This document shows positions 42,005 through 51,245 of a stretch of DNA of 64,000 nt, one piece after another. Every line of letters starts with the position of its first letter. Positions within the stretch are counted from its first letter, which is position 1. The notes below the pieces were generated by a model, which made no database searches, was not told the DNA's origin, and saw only the letters and a list, made by a program, of their open reading frames with translations. The DNA comes from an uncultured Adlercreutzia sp. Lineage in GTDB: Bacteria > Actinomycetota > Coriobacteriia > Coriobacteriales > Eggerthellaceae. Location: NCBI GenBank assembly GCA_910589165.1, contig CAJUSP010000001.1, positions 96,681 through 160,680 on the forward strand, given 5' to 3'. A program made the translations under genes and the position numbers.

Positions 42005-43069
42005 ATGACCGAGAACGTGCAGCGCAATCGCGAGGCCGAGGTGAATTTGCTGGCGGCGGCGCGCGAGGCCCAGTGGTCGGCGACGACGTTCATGGGGCCG
42101 AACACGATGAAGCTCGTCTCACCGGCGAAGGTGAACCTGCTGCTGGCCATTGGCGAGTGCCGGGCCGACGGCTACCACGATGCCGATACCATCATGCACG
42201 CCCTGGCCCTGCACGACACGCTGTACCTGCGCTGCGAGGAGGTTTCCGCCGACGAGCTGGCGAAGCGCGTGGCTGAGGGGGCATCCCGCCCCGATATGGC
42301 GGTGGGCGGCCCGTCCGGTAACCTGGTTATGACGATCGATTTGGCCGATCGAACGGGTCAAGATCTCGCGGTGCCGGCAGAGGACAACCTTGCCTTCAAG
42401 GCGGCCGATCAGCTGGCTCGCGCGGTGGGGCGCGACGTGGCCGAAATCATCCAAGTGCGCATCGAGAAGCATATTCCCGCCCAGGCCGGTCTTGGTGGTG
42501 GCTCGTCGAATGCGGCAGCCGTGCTCGTCGGTCTCGCGAAGGCGTGGGATCTTGCCGCCGATGACGAGCGCATCGTCGAAGTCGCCCAATCGCTCGGCGC
42601 CGACGTGGCCTTCTTCCTGCAGGGCGGCTGCGCGCGACTTTCCGGCGTGGGCGGCACCTTCGAGGCGGCTCTTGCCCCCTCCAACCGCGCCGTGGTGCTG
42701 GTAAAGCCCGATGCCGGCGTCTCCACCGCCGAGGCCTACCGCCGTTTCGACGAGAGCCCCATTGCCCCCGATGCTGCCATTTTGTCCCACGATGCGGCCG
42801 CCACCGAAGCAGCCGATGTGCGCCTGCTGAACAACCTCGCGCCCGCCGCCGAAGAAATCTTGCCCGAACTGGCCGCCGTGCGCGCATGGCTCGCCGAGCG
42901 CACCGCGCCTAGCGCCGTGCTGCTTTCCGGCAGCGGCTCGGCCACCTTCGCCCTGGTGGATACCTTCGCTAAGGCCAGCGCGCTGGCCACCGAGGCCACC
43001 TCTCGCGGCTGGTGGGCGCGCCCCACCACTCTGTGCGCCCTTCGCGCCGCCATGGTCCCCGGAAAGTAG
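42005..43069 (+). CDS. ispE: 4-diphosphocytidyl-2-C-methyl-D-erythritol kinase
   Basis: A 354-residue GHMP kinase of the MEP isoprenoid pathway. SPAKVNLLLAIGECRADGYHD opens the fold, PAQAGLGGGSSNAAAV is the ATP loop and LLSGSGSATFAL the third motif. It has an unusual N-terminal extension of about 38 residues and inserts near residues 75-110. The upstream 35 bases contain a partial family-1 repeat (GGGCACTGTCTCACC). GGAAAGG precedes the ATG. Confidence 0.93.
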   Translation: MTENVQRNREAEVNLLAAAREAQWSATTFMGPNTMKLVSPAKVNLLLAIGECRADGYHDADTIMHALALHDTLYLRCEEVSADELAKRVAEGASRPDMAVGGPSGNLVMTIDLADRTGQDLAVPAEDNLAFKAADQLARAVGRDVAEIIQVRIEKHIPAQAGLGGGSSNAAAVLVGLAKAWDLAADDERIVEVAQSLGADVAFFLQGGCARLSGVGGTFEAALAPSNRAVVLVKPDAGVSTAEAYRRFDESPIAPDAAILSHDAAATEAADVRLLNNLAPAAEEILPELAAVRAWLAERTAPSAVLLSGSGSATFALVDTFAKASALATEATSRGWWARPTTLCALRAAMVPGK

Positions 43070-43196
43070 AATCTCAGTGCGCGAATCGGCGTCAGGGGCA
43101 GTGCGCGGTAACAAGCTGGCGCGCAACGCAAATTGGCGCCACGCCACACCGCTTTTCCCGCTACAATAACGGCCACAGCATCTGAAGGAGGACGAA

Positions 43197-43568
43197 GTGG
43201 GCTTGCTTGCACGGCTTTCGCGCGTGGTGCCGCTGATTCTCGCGCTCGCGGTGGCAGCGGGGCTCATTTACGTCGTGGTCACCTACCGCCATTCCCCGGC
43301 CCGCGCAAAAGAGGTGCTCATCCGCGTGTTCACGTGGCTCTGTGGCATTATCAGCGGGTTCTTCGCCCTCGTCTCGCTCTACGCCTTCTTCGACGACGCG
43401 CCCCCGGTGCTCGACCTTGCCCTCAGCTTCATGGCCGTCGGCCTCGTCGGTCTCGCCATTACGCGCCTATGCAACTGGCGCTTCCTCAAGCACAACCCCC
43501 ACTACCGCAAAAAGCGCCTCACCGCCACCACCCGCCGCCGCTGGCCGTGGGAGAAATATACAAAATAG
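43197..43568 (+). CDS. small membrane protein, unknown function
   Basis: A 123-residue protein with three hydrophobic helices (about 8-27, 42-64, 72-92) and a basic tail. GTG start after GGAGGACGAA, and a TACAAT box at 43162-43167. No family recognised. A downstream hairpin region and a tRNA follow on the other strand. Confidence 0.75.
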   Translation: MGLLARLSRVVPLILALAVAAGLIYVVVTYRHSPARAKEVLIRVFTWLCGIISGFFALVSLYAFFDDAPPVLDLALSFMAVGLVGLAITRLCNWRFLKHNPHYRKKRLTATTRRRWPWEKYTK

Positions 43569-43645
43569 TTTAAATACAAGAAGAAGAAAGCTACTTAGTT
43601 GGCAATGTCAGCGAGGGCTTCTGACGCGTTCCAGATTCGCCCGCC

Positions 43646-43683
43646 TTTGGCCCAAGCGTACTCCGGTACGCGCCGTGGCCAAA
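43646..43683. other. nested hairpin of unknown role
   Basis: TTTGGCC...GGCCAAA encloses GCGTAC-TCCG-GTACGC. It lies downstream of tRNA-Ser(GCT), in the gap 43569-43766, which also holds GGTTCGTTCG...CGAACGAAAC and TGCGGC...GCCGCA inverted repeats. A processed RNA end or small RNA is possible. Confidence 0.4.
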
Positions 43684-43766
43684 ACAAGGGTGAAGATGGA
43701 ATGCGGCAGAAGGCCGCAGCGTCGAGAGGTTCGTTCGTCCCGCAAGGGCGAACGAAACGAAAGAAG

Positions 43767-43857
43767 TGGCGGAGGAGTAGGGATTCGAACCCTAGATGCC
43801 CTTGTGGGGCATACTCACTTAGCAGGCGAGCACCTTCGGCCTCTCGGTCACTCCTCC
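43767..43857 (-). tRNA. tRNA-Ser(GCT), CCA encoded
   Basis: A 91-base class II tRNA with acceptor GGAGGAG / CTCCTCC, anticodon loop CTGCTAA (GCT), a long variable arm and GGTTCGAATCC in the T arm. Confidence 0.95.
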
Positions 43858-44032
43858 GCGTAATGCTGTATCTTACCCGACCCTTGGGCCTTTCGCAACG
43901 AAGAATTCCGCGTTTCTGGTAATCTGCGCAATAAGGAAAACGCAGGCGGCGCGGCTCGCGAAGAAGGGCCGTCGCCGGCAGGATGGGCGCCCCCGGCCGG
44001 GCACCCGCCGCGCTACGGGGAAAGGAACGCGC

Positions 44033-45382
44033 ATGATCGGTCGCTACACCCGCCCGGAGATGGGCCGCATCTGGGAACTCGAGAACAAGTTCGCCATTTG
44101 GAAGGAAATCGAGGTGCTGGCCTGCGAGGCTCAGGCCGAGCTGGGCCAGGCGGGCATCACGGCCGAGGAGGCCCAGTGGATTCGCGACCACGCGAACTTC
44201 ACCGTGGAGGAAATCGACGAGATCGAGAAAGTCACTAACCACGACGTCATCGCCTTCACCACGTGCATGGCCAACTACATTGACGCCGACATCCCCGAGG
44301 GCGCCGAGAAGCCCAGCCGCTGGGTGCACTATGGCATGACCTCGTCTGATCTGGGCGACACCGCGCTGTCCTACCAGGTCACCCAGGCCTGCGACATCAT
44401 CATCGAGGACATCAAGCGCCTGGGCGAAACCTGCAAGCGCCGTGCCTTCGAGTTCCAGAACACGCTCTGCGTCGGCCGCACCCACGGCATCCACGCCGAG
44501 CCCATGACCTTCGGCATGAAGTTCGGCAGCTGGGCCTGGGCCCTGAAGCGCGCGCTCACCCGCATGGAGGAGGCTCGCGCCGTGGCCGCCACCGGTGCCA
44601 TCTCAGGTGCTGTGGGCACCTATTCCTCCATCGACCCGTTCGTGGAGCAGTACGTCTGCGAGAAGATGGGCCTTACCCCCGACCCGCTGTCCACCCAGGT
44701 GCTCGCGCGCGACCGCCACGCCCAGGTGATGGCGGCCCTGGCCGTTACCGCTTCCACGCTGGAATCCATCGCCATGCAGGTGCGCCTGCTGCAGCAGTCC
44801 GACGTCATCGAGGCGGAAGAGCCGTTCACCAAGGGGCAGAAGGGCTCCTCGGCCATGCCCCACAAGCGCAACCCCATCACGGCCGAGCGCGTGTGCGGCC
44901 TGGCCCGCGTGGTGAAGGCGAACGCGCAGGTGGCCTTCGACAACGTGGCGCTGTGGTTCGAGCGCGACATTAGCCACTCCGGCGCCGAGCGCGTGGTGCT
45001 GGCCGACAGCTTCACGGCGCTCGATTATATGTTCTCGAAGATGCAGTGGATGCTCGACGGCCTGCAGACCTACCCGGCCAAGATGGAGCACAACCTGTGG
45101 CGAACGAAGGGCCTCATCTTCTCTAGTAAGGTGCTGTTGGCCCTGGTGGACGCCGGCATTTCCCGCGAGGACGCCTACGTCATCGTGCAGCGCAACGCCA
45201 TGAAGGTGTGGGAGGACATCCAGAACGCGGTGGACGGCCCCACCTATCGCGAGCGCCTCGAGGCCGACGACGAGGCCATGGCGTTGCTCAGCCAGGAGAA
45301 GCTCGACGAGATCTTTGACCCGTGGGATTTCCTCACCCGCAAGGACATCGTCTTCGACCGCCTGCAGGCCCTCGAGTTCTAA
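44033..45382 (+). CDS. purB: adenylosuccinate lyase
   Basis: A 449-residue fumarase-superfamily lyase that acts twice in purine synthesis, releasing fumarate from SAICAR and adenylosuccinate. VHYGMTSSDLGDTALS, GRTHGIHAEPMTFG (His) and the signature KGSSAMPHKRNPITAE are present. The GGGGAAAGG site fits the ATG at 44033. It sits apart from purC and purL, which lie at 58-64 kb. Confidence 0.97.
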   Translation: MIGRYTRPEMGRIWELENKFAIWKEIEVLACEAQAELGQAGITAEEAQWIRDHANFTVEEIDEIEKVTNHDVIAFTTCMANYIDADIPEGAEKPSRWVHYGMTSSDLGDTALSYQVTQACDIIIEDIKRLGETCKRRAFEFQNTLCVGRTHGIHAEPMTFGMKFGSWAWALKRALTRMEEARAVAATGAISGAVGTYSSIDPFVEQYVCEKMGLTPDPLSTQVLARDRHAQVMAALAVTASTLESIAMQVRLLQQSDVIEAEEPFTKGQKGSSAMPHKRNPITAERVCGLARVVKANAQVAFDNVALWFERDISHSGAERVVLADSFTALDYMFSKMQWMLDGLQTYPAKMEHNLWRTKGLIFSSKVLLALVDAGISREDAYVIVQRNAMKVWEDIQNAVDGPTYRERLEADDEAMALLSQEKLDEIFDPWDFLTRKDIVFDRLQALEF

Positions 45383-45397
45383 GCAGCGCGGAAAGGC

Positions 45398-45425
45398 GTA
45401 GGGCAAGGGCCGTGCCCTTGCCGCC
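45398..45425. repeat. REP-like palindrome family 2, copy 1
   Basis: GTAGGGCAAGGGCC then GTGCCCTTGCCGCC: a 28-base palindrome 15 bases after purB. A close copy lies at 51152. Confidence 0.75.
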
Positions 45426-45443
45426 TGATGGGGAATGGGCGAC

Positions 45444-45536
45444 AAAACGCGGAAAGGGCATGGCCCTTTCCCTACGGGGTGATCCCCTACGGGGGATGGT
45501 TTTCGTAGGGCAAGGGCCATGCCCTTTCCGCGTTTT
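45444..45536. repeat. REP-like family 2, inverted pair
   Basis: The 33-base arms 45444-45476 and 45504-45536 are complementary at 32 of 33 positions. Each arm is itself palindromic around GGGCATGGCCC. Together they fill the gap between purB and the convergent tlpA and could terminate both. Confidence 0.8.
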
Positions 45537-45540
45537 GCTG

Positions 45541-46374
45541 CTACTGGGCGCTGGCGGTGAGCATGCTGATGCCCTCGGCGAGGACCGACGACGTCATGGC
45601 GCCCATGTAGCCGCCGATGATGTTGCCCTCGGCATCGATGAGGTAGGTCTGCGGAATGGAGCTCACGCCGAAGGCCGCCTGCGCGCTGCTGTTCTTGTCG
45701 AAGTACGCGGGGAAGGTGTAGCCGTTCTCGCTGAGGAACGCCTTGGCGGTGGTCTCGGTTTCCCCGCTCATGCCCGTCATGTTCACAATGACGAACTGCA
45801 CGTCTTCGCCGTTGGTTTCCCAGCTGGCCTGAATGTCGGGCATCTCGCTGGCGCAGGGGCCGCACCAGCTGGCCCAGAAGTTCAGCAGTACCGGCTTGCC
45901 GCGGAAGTCACTCAGCTGAAGCGTTGCGCCGTCGGCGTCGGTCATGGTGAAGTTGGGCGCCTCCATGGTGGGGGAGTCGGCGCCGTCGGTGGTGTCGCCG
46001 GTTTCCACCTCGGTGGTGTGCACGGCATCCATGCCGGTCACTTCAGGGGCCTCGTCGGCGGCGGTCGGGGCTAGCACGCTGTAGGCGATGCCCGCGCCCA
46101 CCAGCAGCACGGCGAAGGCCACCACGGCCACAATGACGCCCACGTGCTTCTTGCGCTCGCTGGTTTGGCCGGCCGGCGTGGCCGCCGCCGCTGCCGCCTC
46201 GGCGCGCTCGGCCTCCAGGGCCTCGCCCAAGCGCTCGCCCTTCGCCTCGGGGCTCTCGGCGCCGGCCTCCTCGGCCGCGGCCTGCTCGGCAGCCTCCTCG
46301 GCCGCCCCCTCCAGCATGGCGTCCTTCAACTCGTCGGACGCCGAGGCGCCCGTGGTGTTCTCGTTCTCGGTCAT
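45541..46374 (-). CDS. tlpA: membrane-anchored TlpA-type thiol-disulfide protein
   Basis: A 277-residue protein. An acidic, Ala/Glu-rich cytoplasmic tail of about 75 residues precedes one membrane helix (about 78-100); the outer thioredoxin-like domain has NFWASWCGPCASEMPDI with the CGPC active site and the cis-Pro in VSSIPQTYLID. It probably reduces cysteines for haem attachment to the cytochromes. It follows ccdA by 31 bases and should take electrons from it. Confidence 0.92.
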   Translation of the reverse strand: MTENENTTGASASDELKDAMLEGAAEEAAEQAAAEEAGAESPEAKGERLGEALEAERAEAAAAAATPAGQTSERKKHVGVIVAVVAFAVLLVGAGIAYSVLAPTAADEAPEVTGMDAVHTTEVETGDTTDGADSPTMEAPNFTMTDADGATLQLSDFRGKPVLLNFWASWCGPCASEMPDIQASWETNGEDVQFVIVNMTGMSGETETTAKAFLSENGYTFPAYFDKNSSAQAAFGVSSIPQTYLIDAEGNIIGGYMGAMTSSVLAEGISMLTASAQ

Positions 46375-46405
46375 GTTCGACCCCTTTCTTCCGCGCCGCC
46401 GGCAC

Positions 46406-47068
46406 CTAGCTCAACAGCCGCAGGAACCCGCCCAAAAGCCCTGTGGCCATGAGCACGCCCACGGCCACCAGGAACCAGCCGCAAACTTTGTTGATAATGT
46501 CGTAATGCCGCTTAATGGCCGCAAAAGCGCCCTTCAGCTTGTCGATGAGCACCGCGGCCGCCACAAACGGAATGCCAAGGCCTGCCGAGTAGCACAGAAG
46601 CAGCAGCACCCCTTGAACCACCGACGCCTGCTGCGAGGCCAGCATAAGCGCCGACCCCAGAAACGCCCCCACGCAGGGCGTCCAGCCGATGGAGAAGATG
46701 ACGCCGAACAGCACAGACGAGAAGAACCCCAGCTGGCGCCCGGCCAGCGGGTTCTGGCGCCCGTGGAACAGGTTCACCTTGATGAACCCCAGAAAGTACA
46801 GGCCGAAGGCGATAACCACCAGCCCGCACACCACGTTCACCACATTCTGGTACTCGATGAAGAACGCGCCCACCGACGAGGCGGCTGCGCCCATGGCAAT
46901 GAACACGAGGGTGAAGCCCAGCACGAACCCGAGCGCGTTGCGCAGCACCACCGGCGTGCGCACCTCCTCGCCCGCGGCGAAATAGGTCACGTAGATGGGA
47001 ATCATGGGCAGAAGGCACGGCGACACGAAGGTGATGATGCCTTCCAAGAATGTGATGAGGTAGGTCAA
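46406..47068 (-). CDS. ccdA: CcdA-type thiol electron transporter
   Basis: A 220-residue membrane protein with six helices that carries reducing power from cytoplasmic thioredoxin outward. The two active Cys are in FVSPCLLPMIP and GWTPCVGAFLG. With the downstream TlpA protein it makes a thiol-reduction pair, which fits the CXXCH haem lipoproteins of this genome. Confidence 0.93.
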   Translation of the reverse strand: MTYLITFLEGIITFVSPCLLPMIPIYVTYFAAGEEVRTPVVLRNALGFVLGFTLVFIAMGAAASSVGAFFIEYQNVVNVVCGLVVIAFGLYFLGFIKVNLFHGRQNPLAGRQLGFFSSVLFGVIFSIGWTPCVGAFLGSALMLASQQASVVQGVLLLLCYSAGLGIPFVAAAVLIDKLKGAFAAIKRHYDIINKVCGWFLVAVGVLMATGLLGGFLRLLS

Positions 47069-47179
47069 CGCCGCTCCCGTCTTCGCCTCGTGCCGTACAA
47101 GGGCCTATTATTCCCCAGCGGGGCGCCCCGATGCCGTACAGCCAGCAAATAGTAGGAAAACTGGCGAAAACGCCTCGGC

Positions 47180-48148
47180 CTACCCCTTCCAGAACAGCTG
47201 GGTGAGCTGCTGGCGGGTGGAGGTGCCCGTCTTCTTCAGGATGTTGTGCACGTGGGCCTTCACGGTGCCGAGGGCCACCTGCTGGGCGCTGGCGATGTTC
47301 TGGTTGTCTTTGCCGGCGAGCACCTCCTCCAGGATGACCCGCTCGCGCGCCGTGAGCCCGTAGCGCTCGCAGAACGCGGGCAGCAGCTCGTCCACGTAGG
47401 CCTGGGTGTCGGGCGCGTCGGCGGCCGGGGGCTCCTTGAAGCGCAGGCGCAGGGTGTCGGCGGCGGCCCGCATCGTAAAGAAAGCGAAGGCCAAAAGCAG
47501 GAAGTTCTCCGAGAAATTGCGCTCACTGATATAGAGGGGCAGCAGCGTGGCGTTGTTGAAGGCGTCGACGTCCACCACCAAAATCATGGCCACGTCCTCG
47601 GCGATAATGCACAGGCACAGCGCGAACGTGACGAAGTACAGCGGCTCCTGGCGGCGCATGCGGGCCTTGTCCACCTCGCTTTTCGTGGTGGCGTAACGGT
47701 AGGCCGCAAAGGCCAGGCACCACACGAGAAACGCCTGGCGCAGGGTGTAGAAGAGCCACTGGCGAAACTCGTTCACCGGCAGCGCCAGCACGACGATCTC
47801 GCTGACAGCCACGAATACGACGGCCGGCCCCAGCCTCACCCAGCGGCGACGCTCGCCCACGAAGTCGCACAGGATGAGCCACAGAGGCTCCAGCACGCCC
47901 AGGGCCAGCAGTGTCTTCAGCTGCGGGTGGTCTATCTCGTAGAACAGCGTGAGCGAGTACTCGGTGTTCTGGCCCAGGTACTCGTACTGGAATATAAGGG
48001 CCAAATCCAGGAAGTAGAACAGCAGCATGGCGGCCGCGTACAGAAACGAGCGCCGGCGCGAGACGAAGTAGGCGGAAAGCGAAACGGAGCCCGATGCCAC
48101 ACAGGCAAGCATGATGACGATGGTGTAGAGGTAGAACGCCGTTTCCAT
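47180..48148 (-). CDS. seven-helix LuxR-family regulator of the agmatine operon
   Basis: A 322-residue protein. About seven hydrophobic helices span residues 1-235; the C-terminus is a LuxR helix-turn-helix (YGLTARERVILEEVLAGKDN, QQVALGTVKAHVHNILKKTG). METAFYLY at 48148 with a GAGGAGCC site is preferred to a longer frame from 48247. It diverges from ptcA-aguD-aguA, so it probably senses agmatine, putrescine or an envelope signal and controls that operon. Confidence 0.85.
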   Translation of the reverse strand: METAFYLYTIVIMLACVASGSVSLSAYFVSRRRSFLYAAAMLLFYFLDLALIFQYEYLGQNTEYSLTLFYEIDHPQLKTLLALGVLEPLWLILCDFVGERRRWVRLGPAVVFVAVSEIVVLALPVNEFRQWLFYTLRQAFLVWCLAFAAYRYATTKSEVDKARMRRQEPLYFVTFALCLCIIAEDVAMILVVDVDAFNNATLLPLYISERNFSENFLLLAFAFFTMRAAADTLRLRFKEPPAADAPDTQAYVDELLPAFCERYGLTARERVILEEVLAGKDNQNIASAQQVALGTVKAHVHNILKKTGTSTRQQLTQLFWKG

Positions 48149-48280
48149 CGCTTGGCTCCTCGGCTCGTCGGCGAAACTGGGTAGAGGAAGGATTAGAAGG
48201 CCGCAAAGCCGCTTCGATCCCCCTCGAAAAAGCCCGCTGATATTCATACCATAGACGCCCGTTCAATAGGCCTAAACGGG

Positions 48281-48334
48281 GGGATTATTTCGGATTAGGC
48301 AAGTTGCTTCCTCGGCGTTTCGAAAAATAATCCC
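48281..48334. promoter_or_regulatory. long-spaced inverted repeat between the LuxR gene and ptcA
   Basis: GGGATTATTT (48281-48290) and AAATAATCCC (48325-48334) are perfect complements 34 bases apart. They lie in the 322-base divergent gap (48149-48470) about 140 bases before ptcA. Either a LuxR operator pair or a leader hairpin. Confidence 0.5.
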
Positions 48335-48470
48335 GGTTAATTCTTCCTAAATCGGTCAGCGCATCCCAAGATGGCGCCAAGAGCTCCGCCCCGCCGATCC
48401 CGGGGCGGTACATCAGGGGTACGGCGTCGCAAGGGGCGGCGCCGGCCGCGCGAACCTTAAGGAGGGTTCC

Positions 48471-49541
48471 ATGGTCAAGGATTACATCGATACCAACGAC
48501 TTCACGAAGGAAGAGCTGCTGGGCATGGTGGATCTCGGCATCGCCATGAAGAAGCTCATCAAGGAAGGCGGCGAGTACCCGCTGCTGCTGAAGCACAAGA
48601 CCCTCGGCATGATCTTCCAGCAGGTGTCCACCCGCACCCGCATCTCCTTCGAGACGGCCATGACCGACCTGGGCGGCCACGCGCAGTTCTTCGGCCCCGG
48701 CTCCATCCAGCTGGGCGGCCACGAGTCCATCGAGGACTCCGGCCGCGTCATGGGCTCGCTCGTTGATATCCTCATGGCCCGCGTCGACCGCCACAAGGAC
48801 GTGGTGGATCTGGCGAAGTACTCCGCGGCGCCCGTTATCAACGGCATGAGCGAGTTCAACCATCCCACCCAGGAGCTCGGCGACCTCATGACCATGATCG
48901 AGAACCTGCCCGCCGGTAAGAAGATCGAGGACTGTAAGTTTGCCTTCATCGGCGACGCCACCCAGACCTGCGTGTCGCTCATGTTCATCTGCTCGAAGAT
49001 GGGCATGGACTTCGTGCAGTTCGGGCCTAAGGGCCATCAGATCTCCGACGGCGCCCTGCACGTGGGCACGCCTGAGGAGCGCGAGGCCTTCGGCAAGAAG
49101 CTCATGGCCATCGGCGAGGAGAACTGCAAGGTCTCTGGCGGCACCATCACCATTTCCGACGACATCTCCAGCATCGAGGGCGCCGACTTCGTGTACACCG
49201 ACGTGTGGTACGGCCTCTACGACGAGGAAGTGTCCGGCGCCAACTACATGGACGTGTTCTACCCGAAGTACCAGGTGACCATGGACATGATGAACGTGGC
49301 CGGCCCGAACTCGAAGTTCATGCACTGCCTGCCCGCCACCCGCGGCGAGGAAGTGGTGGACGAGGTTATGGACGACCCGGCGCGCAGCCTGTGCTGGGAC
49401 GAGGCCGAGAACCGCAAGCACTCCATCCGCGCCATCCTGGCGACGCTGTGCCCCCAGAGCGAGCCCAACGAGCAGGTGGCAACCGGCTACCGCGCCACCA
49501 TTGACGAGTGCATGGCCAAGCTCGGCAAGCACGGGCTGTAG
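48471..49541 (+). CDS. ptcA: putrescine carbamoyltransferase
   Basis: A 356-residue trimeric carbamoyltransferase that phosphorolyses N-carbamoylputrescine to putrescine and carbamoyl phosphate. QQVSTRTRISFETAM is the carbamoyl-phosphate site, HPTQELGDL and MHCLPATRGEEV are family motifs, and DVWYGLYDEE with the long C-terminal helix is typical of putrescine rather than ornithine enzymes. The first gene of an agmatine deiminase operon with antiporter and deiminase. TAAGGAGG precedes the ATG. Confidence 0.93.
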   Translation: MVKDYIDTNDFTKEELLGMVDLGIAMKKLIKEGGEYPLLLKHKTLGMIFQQVSTRTRISFETAMTDLGGHAQFFGPGSIQLGGHESIEDSGRVMGSLVDILMARVDRHKDVVDLAKYSAAPVINGMSEFNHPTQELGDLMTMIENLPAGKKIEDCKFAFIGDATQTCVSLMFICSKMGMDFVQFGPKGHQISDGALHVGTPEEREAFGKKLMAIGEENCKVSGGTITISDDISSIEGADFVYTDVWYGLYDEEVSGANYMDVFYPKYQVTMDMMNVAGPNSKFMHCLPATRGEEVVDEVMDDPARSLCWDEAENRKHSIRAILATLCPQSEPNEQVATGYRATIDECMAKLGKHGL

Positions 49542-49555
49542 GTTCCGTTCGAACA

Positions 49556-49590
49556 GGGGAGGTCTCGCTGCCTCCCCTTCCATCTTCTAT
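49556..49590 (+). terminator. hairpin between ptcA and the antiporter gene
   Basis: GGGGAGG and CCTCCCC pair over an 8-base loop, followed by a T-rich tail ending 49593. It may lower expression of the downstream genes or protect the ptcA transcript. Confidence 0.55.
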
Positions 49591-49608
49591 TCTTAAAGGA
49601 GCTACCCT

Positions 49609-51126
49609 ATGAGTGGTAAGAAAAAGTTCTCCTTCGTAAGCGTTATCCTTTCCGTTATCTGCGTTGTGTTCGTGTGCGAGGCCGCGGCCCCTGCCGCCGC
49701 CATCGGCAACCAGCAGTTCTTCTGGTGGATCTTCCTCATCATCACGTTCCTTCTGCCCTACGGCATGGTGGTGGCCGAGCTCGGCACCACCTACGATTCG
49801 GAAGGCGGCATTTACGACTGGGTCCGCGACGCCCTCGGCGACAAGTGGGGCGCGCGCATCAGCTGGTACTACTGGATCAACTTCCCGCTGTGGATTGCCA
49901 GCCTGGCCACGCTGTTCCCGCCGATCCTGGGCATGATTTTCGGTGTCGACATCGAGGCCAACATCTGGATCACCCTGCTCATCGAGCTCGCCTTCGTGTG
50001 GATCGTCGTGTTCATGAGCTTCTCGAAGGTGTCCGATTCCGAGTGGATCCTGAACGGTGGCGCCGTGCTGAAGGTGCTCGTGGCGGTGTCCGTGGGTGTG
50101 CTGGGCATTTGGTTCGCCGTGCAGAACGGGTTTGCGGGCGATATGGCCCCGGCCACCTTCCTGCCCGACCTCACCAACACGGCGGCGCTGGGCTACCTGT
50201 CCATCATCATCTTCAACTTCATGGGCTTCGAGGTGGTCTGCACCTTCGCCAAGGACATGGAGAACCCGGCCCGCGACATCCCCAAGGCCATCATCATGGG
50301 CGGCCTGGCCATCGGCGCCATCTACCTGTTCTGCGGCTTCGGCATCGGCGCGGCCATCCCGGCCGACCAGATCGACCCGGACTTCGGCATGATTGTGGCC
50401 GTCATGACCATGGTCGGCGAGGCGAGTCCCATCTTCATCATCATCGCCGTGGTGTTCCTCATCACCCTGTTCGCGAACATGGCCTCCTGGTCCTTCGGCG
50501 TGAACGCCGTGGCCGAGTACGCTGCGAAGAACCAGAACATGCCGAAGGTGTTCGCCCACGAGAACCCGAAGACCGGCATGCCCACCGGTGCTGCCGTGGT
50601 GAACGGCATCGTGGCCTCGGCCGTGCTGTTCATCCAGCTCATTCCTGACGAGAGCATCTCCCAGGGCCTGTTCTGGACGCTGTTCGCCACCTCGGTTGTG
50701 TTCCTGCTGCTTACCTACATTCCCATGTTCCCGGCGTTCATCAAGCTGCGCAAGGTTGATGCGAACCGCCCCCGCGTGTATCGCTTCCCCTTCCAGGGCA
50801 CCGCTATGAAGGTGATTCTGGCCATCCCCGTGATCGAGCTGGTGCTGGCCATCGTGGCCACCATCGTGCCCCTGTCCGGCGATGAGGTGGCCGACAAGCT
50901 GCCCATGCTGGTGATCTTCATCGTATTCCTCGCCCTGGGCGAAGTGGTGCGCGTGGTGTCGGCCCGCGGCCGCAAGGAAGAGTTCAAGGGCCTCACGCCC
51001 GAACTCGCCGCCGAGCGCCTGGCCGAGGAAGCCGCTGGCGAGCCCGACCAGCTCGAGCCCGCCGACCCGGCGCAGATCGAGCAGATCCTTGCGGCCGATG
51101 GCGGTAAAAGTGAGAAAGTCCTCTAA
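49609..51126 (+). CDS. aguD: agmatine/putrescine antiporter, APC family
   Basis: A 505-residue transporter of about 12 helices (VSVILSVICVVFVCEAAAPA, YGMVVAELGTTYDSEGGIYD, FNFMGFEVVCTFAKDMENP). It probably imports agmatine and exports putrescine; the assignment rests on position between ptcA and aguA and on the APC antiporter fold. A Glu/Ala-rich tail of about 50 residues follows the last helix. AAAGGAG precedes the ATG. Confidence 0.85.
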   Translation: MSGKKKFSFVSVILSVICVVFVCEAAAPAAAIGNQQFFWWIFLIITFLLPYGMVVAELGTTYDSEGGIYDWVRDALGDKWGARISWYYWINFPLWIASLATLFPPILGMIFGVDIEANIWITLLIELAFVWIVVFMSFSKVSDSEWILNGGAVLKVLVAVSVGVLGIWFAVQNGFAGDMAPATFLPDLTNTAALGYLSIIIFNFMGFEVVCTFAKDMENPARDIPKAIIMGGLAIGAIYLFCGFGIGAAIPADQIDPDFGMIVAVMTMVGEASPIFIIIAVVFLITLFANMASWSFGVNAVAEYAAKNQNMPKVFAHENPKTGMPTGAAVVNGIVASAVLFIQLIPDESISQGLFWTLFATSVVFLLLTYIPMFPAFIKLRKVDANRPRVYRFPFQGTAMKVILAIPVIELVLAIVATIVPLSGDEVADKLPMLVIFIVFLALGEVVRVVSARGRKEEFKGLTPELAAERLAEEAAGEPDQLEPADPAQIEQILAADGGKSEKVL

Positions 51127-51151
51127 CTTCCTTCTCTTCGAAAAGGTTCTG

Positions 51152-51179
51152 TAGGGCAAGGGCCATGCCCTTGCCGCCC
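51152..51179. repeat. REP-like palindrome family 2, copy in the agmatine operon
   Basis: GTAGGGCAAGGGCC then ATGCCCTTGCCGCC, nearly identical to 45398-45425. It lies between the antiporter and aguA. Confidence 0.75.
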
Positions 51180-51245
51180 CAGCGGGGTCGTTACGACCTC
51201 CGGCCCCGCCCCCTGTCTTTCGAAAACTCCTGAAAGGATTTCCCC

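Noticed and set aside
43595..44494. 299-codon minus-strand frame across tRNA-Ser and the start of purB
   Set aside because: It runs through a tRNA and antisense to purB, and has no recognisable domain.
45383..45540. CRISPR-like array
   Set aside because: The repeats are inverted palindromes without regular spacers and there are no cas genes.
48471..49541. Ornithine carbamoyltransferase of the arginine deiminase pathway
   Set aside because: YGLYDEE-type motif, C-terminal helix and neighbours (agmatine deiminase, antiporter) fit putrescine carbamoyltransferase; no arcA is present.
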